A stretch of 64,000 nucleotides of DNA from Pontibacter sp. HSC-36F09 (GCF_024171605.1 NZ_JALKAA010000002.1:682001-746000), one strand, 5' to 3'. Shown: positions 53,227 to 62,382, counted from the first letter of the stretch. Numbers and translations: made by a program. Notes: a model not told the origin generated them from the sequence alone.

Positions 53227-54738
53227 GTGGAAGAACAGGCAGCACAACTCCCCCAGGCCATCGACAGTATTTTAGCTGGAGCAGGGTCGCTGCTGCCCGA
53301 ATTACTGCTGGCCATTTTCTTCCTGCTGCTGGTCACGCTCGATCTCTTCAAATCCAAAACAGTGAAGCGGCTGTTGCCTTGGGTGGCGCTGACCGGGCTT
53401 TTTTCTGTACTAGTGCTGTTGGTGCTGGGGCCACAAGGTATAGACGGGGTGCAGTTTCTCAACCTGCTGCGCTCTGACGGTATCGCGCGCTACACAGGTA
53501 TACTCTTCAGCTTGACAGGCATCTTTACCATCCTCCTCTCCCTGCAAAACCCGAAAATAGAAAGACGCAAACAGGGCGAAGGCCGGGGCGAGTACTATGC
53601 CCTGATCCTAATGCTCGTGCTGGGCCTCAACCTGATGGCCAAATCAGTGAACCTGCTGATGGTTTTCCTGGCGATTGAGGTTGTTTCCATTGCTTCCTAT
53701 ATCCTGACGCTCACCCTGAAAGAAGAAAAAAAAGCTGTGGAGGCCGGTCTGAAATACGTGCTTTACGGTACCTTGTCGGCAGGAGTGATGCTCTACGGCA
53801 TGTCCTTTTTCTACGGCCTGACTGGCTCGCTGGACTATACCCTGGTTTCGTTCTGGCGCAGTCTGCTCGATGCCAGTCCGCTGATGGTGACGGTGGCGGC
53901 CATACTCGTGTTTGCCGGTTTCCTGTTCAAAATATCCGCCGCTCCTTTCCATTTCTGGACACCGGAAGTATACCAGGGGGCACCGATGCCGATTGTAGCG
54001 CTCTTCTCCACGGGTCCTAAAATGGCGGGCATCATCGTCATCATGCGTTTTGTGGCTGCCTTTGCTGATCCGACCATTGCGGGTGCCTTTGCTGATGTGC
54101 AGCTTTTCTTAGGTATAGCCGCCCTGGCTACGCTTGCGGTAGGTAATTTTACAGCACTTTGGCAGCGTACGCCTCGTCGCCTGATGGCTTTCTCATCGGT
54201 GTCGCATGCGGGTTTTCTGCTTATGGCGCTGCTGGCTTTTGGCAGTGACTATACCGTAAGCGTGCTGTTTTATATGACGGTGCTGCTTTTCATGAACTTC
54301 GGTATTTTCCTGTTCCTGCAGATGGCCGAAGAAGACTGGCAGGTGCACACACTCGAAGATTTTAAGGGAATGGGGACTCGTGTTCCTTTTGCCGGCGTTA
54401 TGGCGCTGCTCTTTCTGCTCTCACTTACGGGTCTTCCGCCACTGGCCGGCTTCATGGGCAAGCTGCTGGTTTTTAGCAACGTTTGGGAAGCTTATACTGC
54501 CAACGGGCAGCCGATGCTGTTGGTTTTGCTCGTGGTGGGTATTCTGTTGACAGGGGTGGCTTTATTCTACTATATCAAAATACCATATCACCTTTTCCTG
54601 AAAAGGAATCAAACTGCCGAAAATTTAGTTATTTCACTGTCAAATAAGCTGCTGCTGGTTTTTTTCGCCCTGCCGCTGCTGGTCCTCTTTTTTAAACCTG
54701 ACCTGCTGCTGCAATGGATACAGAAACTGCTGGCCTAG
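53227..54738 (+). CDS. nuoN: NADH-quinone oxidoreductase subunit N
   Basis: A 503-residue antiporter-like Complex I subunit. It has LMVFLAIEVVSIASYILTL, KYVLYGTLSAGVMLYGMSFFYG, PFHFWTPEVYQGAPMPIVALFSTGPK and SSVSHAGFLLMALLAF. The frame is open back into nuoM, but no ATG exists after the nuoM stop. The GTG at 53227 (MEEQAAQLPQ) gives the normal N terminus, 53 bp after nuoM. purF-like follows 16 bp downstream. Confidence 0.93.
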   Translation: MEEQAAQLPQAIDSILAGAGSLLPELLLAIFFLLLVTLDLFKSKTVKRLLPWVALTGLFSVLVLLVLGPQGIDGVQFLNLLRSDGIARYTGILFSLTGIFTILLSLQNPKIERRKQGEGRGEYYALILMLVLGLNLMAKSVNLLMVFLAIEVVSIASYILTLTLKEEKKAVEAGLKYVLYGTLSAGVMLYGMSFFYGLTGSLDYTLVSFWRSLLDASPLMVTVAAILVFAGFLFKISAAPFHFWTPEVYQGAPMPIVALFSTGPKMAGIIVIMRFVAAFADPTIAGAFADVQLFLGIAALATLAVGNFTALWQRTPRRLMAFSSVSHAGFLLMALLAFGSDYTVSVLFYMTVLLFMNFGIFLFLQMAEEDWQVHTLEDFKGMGTRVPFAGVMALLFLLSLTGLPPLAGFMGKLLVFSNVWEAYTANGQPMLLVLLVVGILLTGVALFYYIKIPYHLFLKRNQTAENLVISLSNKLLLVFFALPLLVLFFKPDLLLQWIQKLLA

Positions 54739-54754
54739 ATACTTTTACAGCCCT

Positions 54755-56647
54755 ATGAGCGATTCCATTAAGCACGAATGCGGTATAGCCCTGATCAGGC
54801 TCCGAAAACCAATCGAATATTACGTTGAAAAGTATGGCACTCCGATGTACGGTGTCAACAAGCTATACCTGCTGATGCAAAAGCAGCACAACCGCGGACA
54901 GGACGGGGCAGGGGTAGCCAGTATCAAGATAGCTGCCGGTCCGGGTATGGAGTATATCAACCGCTTCCGTTCTGTAAAGACCCGCGCCATCGACAGCATT
55001 TTCGGGAAGATCGGCAAGGAGTTTAAAAAGCTGAAGGAAGATCAGCCTGAGAAAGCCCTGAATACGAAATGGGTATGGGAGAACCTCCCTTTTCTGGGCG
55101 ATGTATACCTGGGGCACCTGCGCTACGGTACGCACGGCGTCAACAGTATAGACAACTGCCACCCGATGGTGCGCGAAAACAACTGGCGCAGCCGCAGCCT
55201 GGCCGTGGCCGGTAACTTCAATATGACCAACGTGGACGAGCAGTTCCAGAAACTGATCGAACTGGGCCAGCATCCAAAGCAAAAGACTGATACCATTACG
55301 GTGCTCGAAAAGATCGGCCACTTCCTGGACGAGGAAAACCAGATGTTGTTCGAGTCTTACAAAGACGAATACTCCAACAAAGAAATCACCTCCCTGATCG
55401 AAGATAACCTGAGTCTGCAGCGTGTGCTCAAGCGTGCCTGTAAGGACTTCGACGGTGGCTATGCCATGGCAGGCCTGACGGGTTATGGCGCCTCTTTTGT
55501 GGTGCGCGACCCGAACGGTATACGCCCGGCCTACTATTACATGGACGACGAGGTGGTAGTGATCGCATCAGAGAAGCCTGCCATCAAGACTGCCTTCGAC
55601 ATTGAGTATAGTGAGATCCGCGAGATCACGCCGGGCCACGCCTTAATCGTAGACAAGGCTGGCAATGCTGATCTGAAAGAGATCATGCCGCAACTCGAAA
55701 AGAAATCATGCAGTTTTGAGCGCATCTACTTCTCCCGCGGCAACGACCCGGAGATCTACGAAGAGCGCAAGAACATGGGCCGTCGCCTGTGTCCTCAGAT
55801 TCTGGAAGCCATTGACTACGACCTGAAAAACACGGTTTTCTCATACATTCCGAACACAGCGGAGTCGTCCTGGCTGGGTATGATGAAAGGAATCGAGGAT
55901 TACCTGCGTACCTACCGCAAGCGAGCCATCTTGAACCAGGAGCTTTCAGAAGAACAGCTTGACGAGATCCTGCAGTTCAAGCCGCGTGCCGAGAAACTGG
56001 TGATCAAGGACGTGAAGCTGCGTACCTTCATCACCGACAACGATAGCCGCGACGACCTGGTAACGCACGTGTATGACACGACTTACGAAGTGGTGAAGAA
56101 AGGCATCGACACCCTGGTAGTACTCGACGACTCTATTGTGCGCGGCACAACACTCGAGAAAAGCATCATCCGCATGCTCGACAAGCTGGAGCCGAAGAAG
56201 ATCATCATCGTTTCGTGCGCACCGCAGATCCGCTACCCGGATTGCTACGGCATCGATATGTCGCGCGTGAAGGAATTCGTGGCTTTCCGTGCCATGCTGG
56301 CTTTGCTGAAAGACCGTGGTCTGTACTACAAAGTAGACGAGGTATACGACAAGATACAGGCTGTACAAGGTACACCGGCCATCATGGAGACAAACTATGT
56401 AAAAGAACTCTTCGACCTTTTCACGCATGAGGAGATCTCAGCGAAAGTGTCGGAAATCGTGAAAGCGCCGGAGGTGAATGCCGAAGTGCAGGTGATCTAC
56501 CAGCGTATCGAAGACCTGCACCTGGCCTGTCCGAACCACAGTGGCGACTGGTACTTTACTGGCAACTACCCAACGCCGGGCGGTACCCGTGTGGTGAACC
56601 GTGCCTTCATGAACTTCGTGGAAAACAAGGCCGTTCGCGCCTATTAA
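54755..56647 (+). CDS. purF: PurF-like glutamine amidophosphoribosyltransferase, long form
   Basis: A 630-residue protein: an N-terminal glutaminase with nucleophile Cys9 (HECGIA, preceded by a short propeptide) and GHLRYGTHG, and a C-terminal phosphoribosyltransferase with the PRPP loop VVLDDSIVRGTTL. PurF makes phosphoribosylamine, the first step of purine synthesis. It is about 130 residues longer than canonical PurF, with extra segments around 95-115 and 180-230. Bacteroidota often carry both this form and a standard PurF, so the role of the long form is less sure. It is probably co-transcribed with nuoN. Confidence 0.88.
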   Translation: MSDSIKHECGIALIRLRKPIEYYVEKYGTPMYGVNKLYLLMQKQHNRGQDGAGVASIKIAAGPGMEYINRFRSVKTRAIDSIFGKIGKEFKKLKEDQPEKALNTKWVWENLPFLGDVYLGHLRYGTHGVNSIDNCHPMVRENNWRSRSLAVAGNFNMTNVDEQFQKLIELGQHPKQKTDTITVLEKIGHFLDEENQMLFESYKDEYSNKEITSLIEDNLSLQRVLKRACKDFDGGYAMAGLTGYGASFVVRDPNGIRPAYYYMDDEVVVIASEKPAIKTAFDIEYSEIREITPGHALIVDKAGNADLKEIMPQLEKKSCSFERIYFSRGNDPEIYEERKNMGRRLCPQILEAIDYDLKNTVFSYIPNTAESSWLGMMKGIEDYLRTYRKRAILNQELSEEQLDEILQFKPRAEKLVIKDVKLRTFITDNDSRDDLVTHVYDTTYEVVKKGIDTLVVLDDSIVRGTTLEKSIIRMLDKLEPKKIIIVSCAPQIRYPDCYGIDMSRVKEFVAFRAMLALLKDRGLYYKVDEVYDKIQAVQGTPAIMETNYVKELFDLFTHEEISAKVSEIVKAPEVNAEVQVIYQRIEDLHLACPNHSGDWYFTGNYPTPGGTRVVNRAFMNFVENKAVRAY

Positions 56648-56667
56648 TAAAGATTCAATTTCCTTTC

Positions 56668-56703
56668 AAAGGCCTGTTCTGTATAAGAACAGGCCTTTTT
56701 TGT
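56668..56703 (+). terminator. Terminator after purF
   Basis: An AAGGCCTGTTCT/AGAACAGGCCTT stem with a 5-base loop is followed by TTTT, 20 bases past the stop. Confidence 0.93.
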
Positions 56704-57090
56704 GTTGCCATAAGCACGTTATGAATGGTATTGTACAAGCTTCAAGCCACTACAAATTTTGAACAATTCTTTACTCCCCTGCTTTTAATCTACGCTGGTT
56801 TCAATGGTGCTTTCCCTATTCATGGCTATGCAAAATACTGCCCATCTCAAAGGTCAGTATCGTTACCCTATTCTGTTTCTGACCAGCTAAGAGATCATTC
56901 TCTGTATCCTGAGCAGGCAAACAGTTGTCGACTTCTTAGCCTCGGTGAGTTCTTTTATCACCTTGCCACTTTGGGGATTTTACTCTTCAGTATCCCGGTG
57001 CTTGGAGCAGTATTTACCATGGCATATTCCTATAACTACTGTTCAGAGGCTGTGCACCTGCGAAGGGAAAAAGTAAATGGTAATAATAGC
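56704..57090. other. Spacer with a doubtful open frame
   Basis: An open frame (56725-57111, plus) has an atypical composition and ends inside the terminator of the facing gene. It includes a hydrophobic stretch LLFSIPVLGAVFTMAY. It may be gene debris; I do not call a gene here. Confidence 0.35.
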
Positions 57091-57128
57091 AAAGAGAGAA
57101 GCCTTTGCTAGCAAAGGCTTCTCTCTTT
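57091..57128. terminator. Terminator of the Big_1 lipoprotein gene
   Basis: A perfect 38 bp palindrome of AAAGAGAGAAGCCTTTGC with its complement and a TA centre, 18 bp beyond the minus-strand stop. Confidence 0.92.
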
Positions 57129-57145
57129 ATCTGAGTGTAGATCGT

Positions 57146-57973
57146 TTAGTTTCCTCGCTTGGCTACTCTCGTACCGGATTTTCCAGTATCGAATCTTGGA
57201 GCACCATCTGGCTTTGTCGTACGAATCGGGCCCATTCTGTTAGAAATAATAACTGGCACGGCACCTGTCACAATTTTACCTTCCTGTACATCTGACTTCT
57301 TATACAGTGCAACAGTAAACCAGTCATCGACAAAAGCTTCATCATCAAAGGTAAAGCAATCCATAAATGTTATGGCATTTTTGGCCGTATCCAGAATACC
57401 TTGCTTGAAATAGCTGGTGGTCTTGGTTTCACTTCCAAACTGATATTCTCCTTTCACATCGATATAATATTGGCTAAGGTCGAGGTTAGAGGTATACTTA
57501 ATCAAGTAGTCGTATTCGTAGCAACTGCCATTCGAGCGCAGTCTCTTCGGAGTGACACTTGATTCGGTTTGTGAAAGACTAAGCTGGGCAGTGCTTGCCG
57601 CAAAGTCTACTGAATTGGCCGTGCAATCGCCGTGGTTGTTGACAGTTGCCCGGACCTTTCCGTTTTCCTGGCCATATACCCAGCTAACTTCCGCTATACC
57701 CTGGGCGTTAGTATTTGTTGTGTTTGTGCTCACGGAACCGCCGCCTTCCACTACCTCCCAGCTAACCTGAGCGTTTGAAACTGGTTGCCCGGAAGGGTCT
57801 GTCACTCGAACCTGTAGAGGGGAAGTCATCGCCTGGCCCGGTAATCCGAGTTGGTCATTGCCCTCATGTACAGCAATGGTATTGCACACTACCGCGTCGT
57901 CGTCATCACAGCTTACGAGGGTGGCACATAAAATCAGAATGAAGGAGAAACTTATGCTGTTTAATAGCTTCAT
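57146..57973 (-). CDS. Ig-like (Big_1) lipoprotein
   Basis: A 275-residue lipoprotein. The signal peptide ends in the lipobox TLVSC, then DDDD. A Big_1/invasin-type Ig domain spans about 50-130 (LQVRVTDPSGQPVSNAQVSWEVVEGGGSV, AQGIAEVSWVYG). The C-terminal part (about 135-275) contains strands including YEYDYLIKYTSNLDLSQYYIDV and is unassigned. It is likely a surface or envelope protein. The Asp run after Cys resembles the export signal of surface lipoproteins. Confidence 0.85.
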   Translation of the reverse strand: MKLLNSISFSFILILCATLVSCDDDDAVVCNTIAVHEGNDQLGLPGQAMTSPLQVRVTDPSGQPVSNAQVSWEVVEGGGSVSTNTTNTNAQGIAEVSWVYGQENGKVRATVNNHGDCTANSVDFAASTAQLSLSQTESSVTPKRLRSNGSCYEYDYLIKYTSNLDLSQYYIDVKGEYQFGSETKTTSYFKQGILDTAKNAITFMDCFTFDDEAFVDDWFTVALYKKSDVQEGKIVTGAVPVIISNRMGPIRTTKPDGAPRFDTGKSGTRVAKRGN

Positions 57974-58135
57974 GAAAGATAATATTGGGGGTGGAAAAAG
58001 ATAGAACAGTCAGGTAAGCACAATGCTAAAGGTGAGGAGCATTGAATGGAGAGTGCTTATAAATACGATTCTATCTTATAATTGTTATATAAGGTTTGCC
58101 TATTTATTCTTTAAATATGATTTAATTGGATGTAT

Positions 58136-58336
58136 TTATTTCATTAAGTCTGCAATCGCCATAATAGCAAAAGCGATGGTGCCGCCATAAACGGCAAATT
58201 TCGTGATAGGGGAGGCGTTGGCAAGGAAGGCGGTGTGCTGGTTGTATTTGATAACGCCCATGAGCGTGAGGGACAGGTACAGGAAGAGCGCCAGAGGAAT
58301 GATGTTGAAGAGGATTTCGAAGATGTCACTTGCCAT
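58136..58336 (-). CDS. Small two-helix membrane protein
   Basis: A 66-residue protein starting MASDIFEILFNI with two hydrophobic helices (IPLALFLYLSLTLMG, FAVYGGTIAFAIMAIADL). An upstream in-frame ATG (58369) would add 11 polar residues. No family is recognised with certainty. It is divergent from an ElaA-like gene. Confidence 0.72.
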   Translation of the reverse strand: MASDIFEILFNIIPLALFLYLSLTLMGVIKYNQHTAFLANASPITKFAVYGGTIAFAIMAIADLMK

Positions 58337-58439
58337 GGCTGCTCCTATATTTGGATGGGTATGGTGCAAATATAGGTATAAATAACCGGCCGCCGTATCT
58401 TTGCGCCAAACACGACACCAGCTTTAGTCCCCTATACCC

Positions 58440-58895
58440 ATGACCTTCACCAAAATCTGCAAAGCCTTCCACGAGCTTACCCCAAACGAACTGTACGACA
58501 TGCTGCGGCTCCGGAGCGAGGTATTCGTCGTGGAGCAAAACTGCGTGTTCCCCGACATGGATGACAAGGATCAGCTGTGCCATCACGTCCTGCTTTACAA
58601 CGAAAATCAGGTATTAGTCGCCACCTCCAGACTAGTACCAAAAGGTATAGCTTATCCGGATATGATGTCGATCGGCCGCATTGTAACAAGTCAACTGGTA
58701 CGTGGCACGGGTGTAGGCAAGGAGTTGGTTGAACTGTCGATTGAGGAATGCTATCGACTATTCGGAAAGGGACCGATCCGGATCGGGGCGCAGCTGTATG
58801 CTAAGAAATTTTACGAACGCTTCGGCTTTGAGCAGTCCAGCGAGGTATACGATGAGGACGGTATTGACCACATCAAAATGGTGAAGCAGGTATAG
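58440..58895 (+). CDS. ElaA-like GNAT acetyltransferase
   Basis: A 151-residue GNAT protein of the ElaA subgroup: LTPNELYDMLRLRSEVFVVEQNC near the start, SIGRIVTSQLVRGTGVGKELV (acetyl-CoA loop) and AQLYAKKFYERFGFEQSSEVYDEDGI at the end. It is cytoplasmic; the substrate is unknown. It is distinct from the GNAT at 15141. Confidence 0.92.
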   Translation: MTFTKICKAFHELTPNELYDMLRLRSEVFVVEQNCVFPDMDDKDQLCHHVLLYNENQVLVATSRLVPKGIAYPDMMSIGRIVTSQLVRGTGVGKELVELSIEECYRLFGKGPIRIGAQLYAKKFYERFGFEQSSEVYDEDGIDHIKMVKQV

Positions 58896-58951
58896 CAAGT
58901 AGTTGATATATAGTGCTTTTTCATTATCTTGTTTTGTAATCCCGAGACGCT

Positions 58952-59383
58952 ATGAAAACAAGGTTTGTATACCGGTATGGTTTGCTGCTCGCGCTGTTCT
59001 TTGGGCTAAACGCCTGTATAGAAAAAGAGGACGACTACATCAGCAAGTACTGCCCGGGCTCCTGCACGGAGGTAAACGGGCAGGTGTTGAATGGCAGCGG
59101 ACAGCCCTTACGAGGGATGCAGTTGCTGGCAACCTGGCAGAACCTACGAACATTCAAAGCGGGTGGAGGAGGTGCTACCCGAAAAAAAGCTGTGGCCTAT
59201 ACCGATGACAGCGGCAACTATACCTTGCGTTTCCTGCTGCGAGATGATGAAATGCTGGAAGGGCAAATTGAAGTAGTGCCGCAAGGGCGAAATTGCAACC
59301 AGACGACTTGCCAAAGCTATACCCTGTACTGGGATGAACTGAAACGCGATACGACTTTCAGTCACGATTTCCTGATCGATTAA
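58952..59383 (+). CDS. Carboxypeptidase-regulatory-like lipoprotein
   Basis: A 143-residue lipoprotein with lipobox GLNAC (lipid Cys about 22). A carboxypeptidase-regulatory-like (prealbumin-type) beta-sandwich follows: VNGQVLNGSGQPLRGMQLLATW, YTDDSGNYTLRFLL. Several cysteines (CPGSC, CNQTTC) may form disulfides. It lies 44 bp before the barrel gene and is probably co-transcribed with it. Confidence 0.78.
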   Translation: MKTRFVYRYGLLLALFFGLNACIEKEDDYISKYCPGSCTEVNGQVLNGSGQPLRGMQLLATWQNLRTFKAGGGGATRKKAVAYTDDSGNYTLRFLLRDDEMLEGQIEVVPQGRNCNQTTCQSYTLYWDELKRDTTFSHDFLID

Positions 59384-59427
59384 TGCGCCTGTGACTGTGG
59401 CTATACCTGTCTAAACTGCCCAACCCT

Positions 59428-60096
59428 ATGCATCATCCGCTAAACCGTTATCTTCTTGTCTTTGCTTTTCTGGTATGCTTTTCGGTTGCTGCCCAGGCGC
59501 AGCGTGTTCAGCGTGTTGGCCTGCAGGTAGGGTCCGCATCCCCGATTGGCGATTTCAAGAAAGACCGTTTTGAGGACGACTACCCACCGATGGCCAGGAG
59601 AGGCGTAACTGTGCAGGGGACCTATCAAGTAGACATAAAGCCATACCTGGCAGTAGGCGCCTCGGCAGGTTTTCGTTTCCATCGCTTCGATATGGACGCC
59701 TTTGCGGCACCTGACGACGAACTGGCGCTACGACGGGAGGCAACTGGCTGGAAGAGTACCCATGCGCTGGCGGACCTGTACCTTCAGAGCCGTCCTGGGA
59801 GCCTTTTTGGGTATGTGAAGGGATCTGTAGGAGGGGTTTACAGCAAATCGCCCGGAGTGCAGGTGGATACACCCTATGGCCCCATCCGCCGCAGTTCCGA
59901 CACAGCAGTGGCTCCCGCTTACGGTATTGCCAGTGGCTTTGGCATACAGGATGGCCGGTTTCTGTTTTCGGTAGAAATAGGCTTACTTGCTACCCAACCC
60001 TCCTTTGAAGTAACCAATGCCCAAGGTGTAAGAAGCACAATAAGGCAACCCATGCACACGATTAACTCCATGCTGGGCCTGAGCTATACCTTGTAA
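59428..60096 (+). CDS. Outer-membrane beta-barrel protein
   Basis: A 222-residue exported protein with a signal peptide ending AAQAQ. The mature part alternates amphipathic strands and turns (VGLQVGSASPIGDFK, KPYLAVGASAGFRFHRF, GYVKGSVGGVYS, MLGLSYTL), as in small porin-family OmpW/OmpA-type barrels. It ends in a hydrophobic strand. It pairs with the upstream lipoprotein gene. Confidence 0.8.
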   Translation: MHHPLNRYLLVFAFLVCFSVAAQAQRVQRVGLQVGSASPIGDFKKDRFEDDYPPMARRGVTVQGTYQVDIKPYLAVGASAGFRFHRFDMDAFAAPDDELALRREATGWKSTHALADLYLQSRPGSLFGYVKGSVGGVYSKSPGVQVDTPYGPIRRSSDTAVAPAYGIASGFGIQDGRFLFSVEIGLLATQPSFEVTNAQGVRSTIRQPMHTINSMLGLSYTL

Positions 60097-60104
60097 AGCG
60101 CTGC

Positions 60105-60146
60105 AAAAGAAAATGCCCGAGCTATATTGCCCGGGCATTTTCTTTT
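60105..60146. terminator. Bidirectional terminator
   Basis: A 15 bp perfect stem AAAAGAAAATGCCCG and its complement with a 12-base loop lies between the convergent barrel gene and the gene at 60163. Confidence 0.92.
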
Positions 60147-60162
60147 GAATTAATCAAGCCAC

Positions 60163-60447
60163 TTAAATTACCATCACCAGTTCAGCAAAGGCATCCACTA
60201 GCTGCAGAAGTCTGGTTGTTAGCACAACTTTCTGATCCTCTACCTGCTCCTGCAAATCGATAGTAGTTTGCGCTGCCAGTGCGTTTGAGCTAGCCAGGTT
60301 GGCAGATGGTTGATGTTGCTGGCACGTCGCGTCCTGGCTGTAATAAGTCGCAGCGTAGGAATTTTGCCTGGTTTCTTTGCTGTCGCTCTCCTGCGACAGG
60401 CTTATAAAGAGTAGTCCTCCTAACAGGATAAGTCCTGAATTCTTCAT
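60163..60447 (-). CDS. Small exported hypothetical protein
   Basis: A 94-residue protein with a hydrophobic N terminus (NSGLILLGGLLFISLSQ) that may be a signal peptide or anchor. A low-complexity Gln/Ser/Ala part and a C-terminal helix (VLTTRLLQLVDAFAELV) follow. No family is recognised. It lies 13 bp after the DUF2807 gene, as the last gene of the GntR/ABC cassette. Confidence 0.6.
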   Translation of the reverse strand: MKNSGLILLGGLLFISLSQESDSKETRQNSYAATYYSQDATCQQHQPSANLASSNALAAQTTIDLQEQVEDQKVVLTTRLLQLVDAFAELVMVI

Positions 60448-60460
60448 AGCGGTGCAGGGT

Positions 60461-61204
60461 TTACTTGCGCAGGATGACCAGGGCTTCGCCAGAAAGCTCC
60501 ACCTGCGCCTGCTCGGACAACGTGTACTGCAGTGCAGGTATAGACACGTTGAGTAAGGTTAGGTGACTGCGGTTGCGGATATCCAGATTCGCCTGCTGAA
60601 TCTTATTGTCCGGATGAATGAGCAACTTGGAATCACTTTCCGGGCTGGTGCCTGTCACGGCCTGCAGGTGCTGTAACTGATTTCCGTGCAGTTGCACCAT
60701 CACCCCGTTGTCAAGCTCCAACCTGAGGCTGTCCTGCTTAAATCCCATCAGCGAAGTGTTCAGGTAACTGGCTGTATTCAGGCGCTTGCTGTTGGTTATC
60801 TGCTTGCCATTCAGGGTATGTGTCGCGTTAGCGCGCAGTGTCTTCAGCACAGGGGTTTTGATGACGAGGTGTGGAGTGCCCCAGCCACGCACGCCTTTCT
60901 GCGTGTCATCGGTGGTCACATCTATCTGCAGTTTTTTGTTGTCCTGGCTGATCTGCACGACTTCTTCGTTTCCTTTGTACAGGTATACCGCATGCTCGTC
61001 GCCGGGTTCAATCAGCACTTTTAGCATATCGCCGGCATTCACCTCCACCTCCTCAAAGCCACTGAAGTCCATGGCAATATAGTTTTTGTAAGGATCCTGG
61101 TAAGATTTGGTATTGTATTCGGCTTTCAGAGCGATGTTGTAAGTGGCCAGTGCGCTAGCAAGCACCACTAAAGCGAAGAGTAAGAGTTTATTGCTGGTTT
61201 TCAT
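60461..61204 (-). CDS. DUF2807-type (GIN domain) protein
   Basis: A 247-residue protein starting MKTSNKLLLFALVVLA, a signal peptide or membrane anchor. The remainder is a beta-helix-like DUF2807 region: MDFSGFEEVEVNAGDMLKVLIEPG near the start and LDIRNRSHLTLLNVS at the end. Its ATG overlaps the GntR stop codon (ATGA), which fixes the start; a longer open frame upstream runs over the GntR gene and is not real. It is an envelope protein of unknown role. Confidence 0.82.
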   Translation of the reverse strand: MKTSNKLLLFALVVLASALATYNIALKAEYNTKSYQDPYKNYIAMDFSGFEEVEVNAGDMLKVLIEPGDEHAVYLYKGNEEVVQISQDNKKLQIDVTTDDTQKGVRGWGTPHLVIKTPVLKTLRANATHTLNGKQITNSKRLNTASYLNTSLMGFKQDSLRLELDNGVMVQLHGNQLQHLQAVTGTSPESDSKLLIHPDNKIQQANLDIRNRSHLTLLNVSIPALQYTLSEQAQVELSGEALVILRK

Positions 61205-61593
61205 GGTTTCTGCTCGATTTCTTGTTCGTAATTTTCTGATTTGTATACTTCGTAGCGCTTCTGAATCTCGTCCAGGTCTATTTCCAACAAATAGATATTT
61301 CTGAAAAACGCTGGCAAATCCTGCTGCAGAAAACGCTCCTTCCGTTGCGCCTTCACCTTCTTCACGGCATCCGGCGTCACAAAAAAACCAAGGCCGCGCT
61401 TGTTGTAGATCACCTCTTGGTTCTGAAGCTGCTCGTAGGTGCGCATCACGGTATTGGGGTTCACCTGAAAGGTTACTGCCAGATCGCGTACCGAGGGTAT
61501 CTTGTCTTCTGCAGCCCACTTGCCCAGTAATATCTGGTCGCTTACGTGCCCTGCAATCTGCAGGTAGATGGGTTCATTCTCTTTAAATTCCAT
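61201..61593 (-). CDS. GntR-family regulator, YtrA type
   Basis: A 130-residue regulator with only a GntR winged helix (about 8-75: YLQIAGHVSDQILLGKW, IPSVRDLAVTFQVNPNTVMRTYEQLQ) and a short C-terminal helical tail, the YtrA layout. YtrA regulators repress their own ABC-transporter operons in answer to envelope stress. It lies 12 bp after the permease gene. The inverted repeat at 63234-63257 is the probable operator. Confidence 0.93.
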   Translation of the reverse strand: MEFKENEPIYLQIAGHVSDQILLGKWAAEDKIPSVRDLAVTFQVNPNTVMRTYEQLQNQEVIYNKRGLGFFVTPDAVKKVKAQRKERFLQQDLPAFFRNIYLLEIDLDEIQKRYEVYKSENYEQEIEQKP

Positions 61594-61605
61594 GCTTTTC
61601 CTCCC

Positions 61606-62382
61606 CTAAACTTGCTTTTCCTTTATTTTGAAATAAGCCACCAACCAACTTACAAGTGCCAGCACAACCAGCAGCAACAGCAAAAGCGGCTCATTCCCTT
61701 CGTAAGCACCTACATCGAAACGTTTGTCATTTTCCATAAAATAGGCCCCTGAAAAAGGAGTCGCCGATGCCAGGTCGCGGCCGAGCATGGCCTGCACCAC
61801 TTGCTTATTCAGGTTGTAAAGCAGCAAAATGCCCAGAAAACCTGCAAAAGCCGTTTTGATAAAGTGATGCTTGTTGAAGTAAGCCGAGCCCACCAGCATC
61901 AGGGCGTTGAACAGCGCATAAAAGGCCAGTAGCACATGCAGGGGCGGTTCAGACGTAAGAATGTTCATTACTTCATGCTCAGGTCCTACACGCGGATCAA
62001 TGTTGAGCAGAATGTAGACGATCAAATAAAAAGAAGGTATAAACAGCAACAGGTAGATGGGAAACGAGTACAGCCAGCCGACCAGGTACTTCTCGAACTG
62101 AGACGCCGGCAAGGTCAGAAAAGCGATCGCCTTCTTCTTATCGCCCAGTTGCGCAAATACGGTGCTTGAAAACACCATACCTGCCCCCATGATAAAGAAC
62201 AGGAAAAAGATAGACTGCTCTGTAGCCAACATAGGCCTGGACGCCATATAACTGGCCATGCCGATGATAAGAAACATGGCGCCGAGTAGCACAGCCAGTG
62301 ACATCAGGTAGGTTTTGTAGTGCTCCACTGTATGCTTGCGAAACAGCAGCGCAAAGCGGCTCAGGTTAAAGTGATTGTTCAT
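61606..62382 (-). CDS. ABC transporter permease-like membrane protein
   Basis: A 258-residue protein with about six hydrophobic segments (YLMSLAVLLGAMFLIIGM, IFFLFFIMGAGMVFSSTVFAQ, FPIYLLLFIPSFYLIVYIL, VLLAFYALFNALMLVGSAYF, AGFLGILLLYNL, LLLLLLVVLALVSWLVAYF). It fits the two-gene ABC-2 style of YtrA-controlled transporters. Its start overlaps the ATPase gene by 17 bases. The substrate is unknown. Confidence 0.85.
   Translation of the reverse strand: MNNHFNLSRFALLFRKHTVEHYKTYLMSLAVLLGAMFLIIGMASYMASRPMLATEQSIFFLFFIMGAGMVFSSTVFAQLGDKKKAIAFLTLPASQFEKYLVGWLYSFPIYLLLFIPSFYLIVYILLNIDPRVGPEHEVMNILTSEPPLHVLLAFYALFNALMLVGSAYFNKHHFIKTAFAGFLGILLLYNLNKQVVQAMLGRDLASATPFSGAYFMENDKRFDVGAYEGNEPLLLLLLVVLALVSWLVAYFKIKEKQV

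Noticed and set aside
56725-57111. 128-codon plus-strand open frame between purF and the Big_1 lipoprotein gene
   Set aside because: It ends inside the perfect palindrome that terminates the facing gene, has atypical composition and no recognisable domain; kept only as a note that it may be gene debris.
61205-61519. N-terminal extension of the DUF2807 protein
   Set aside because: It is the antiphase shadow of the GntR gene; the signal peptide and ATGA overlap place the start at 61204.
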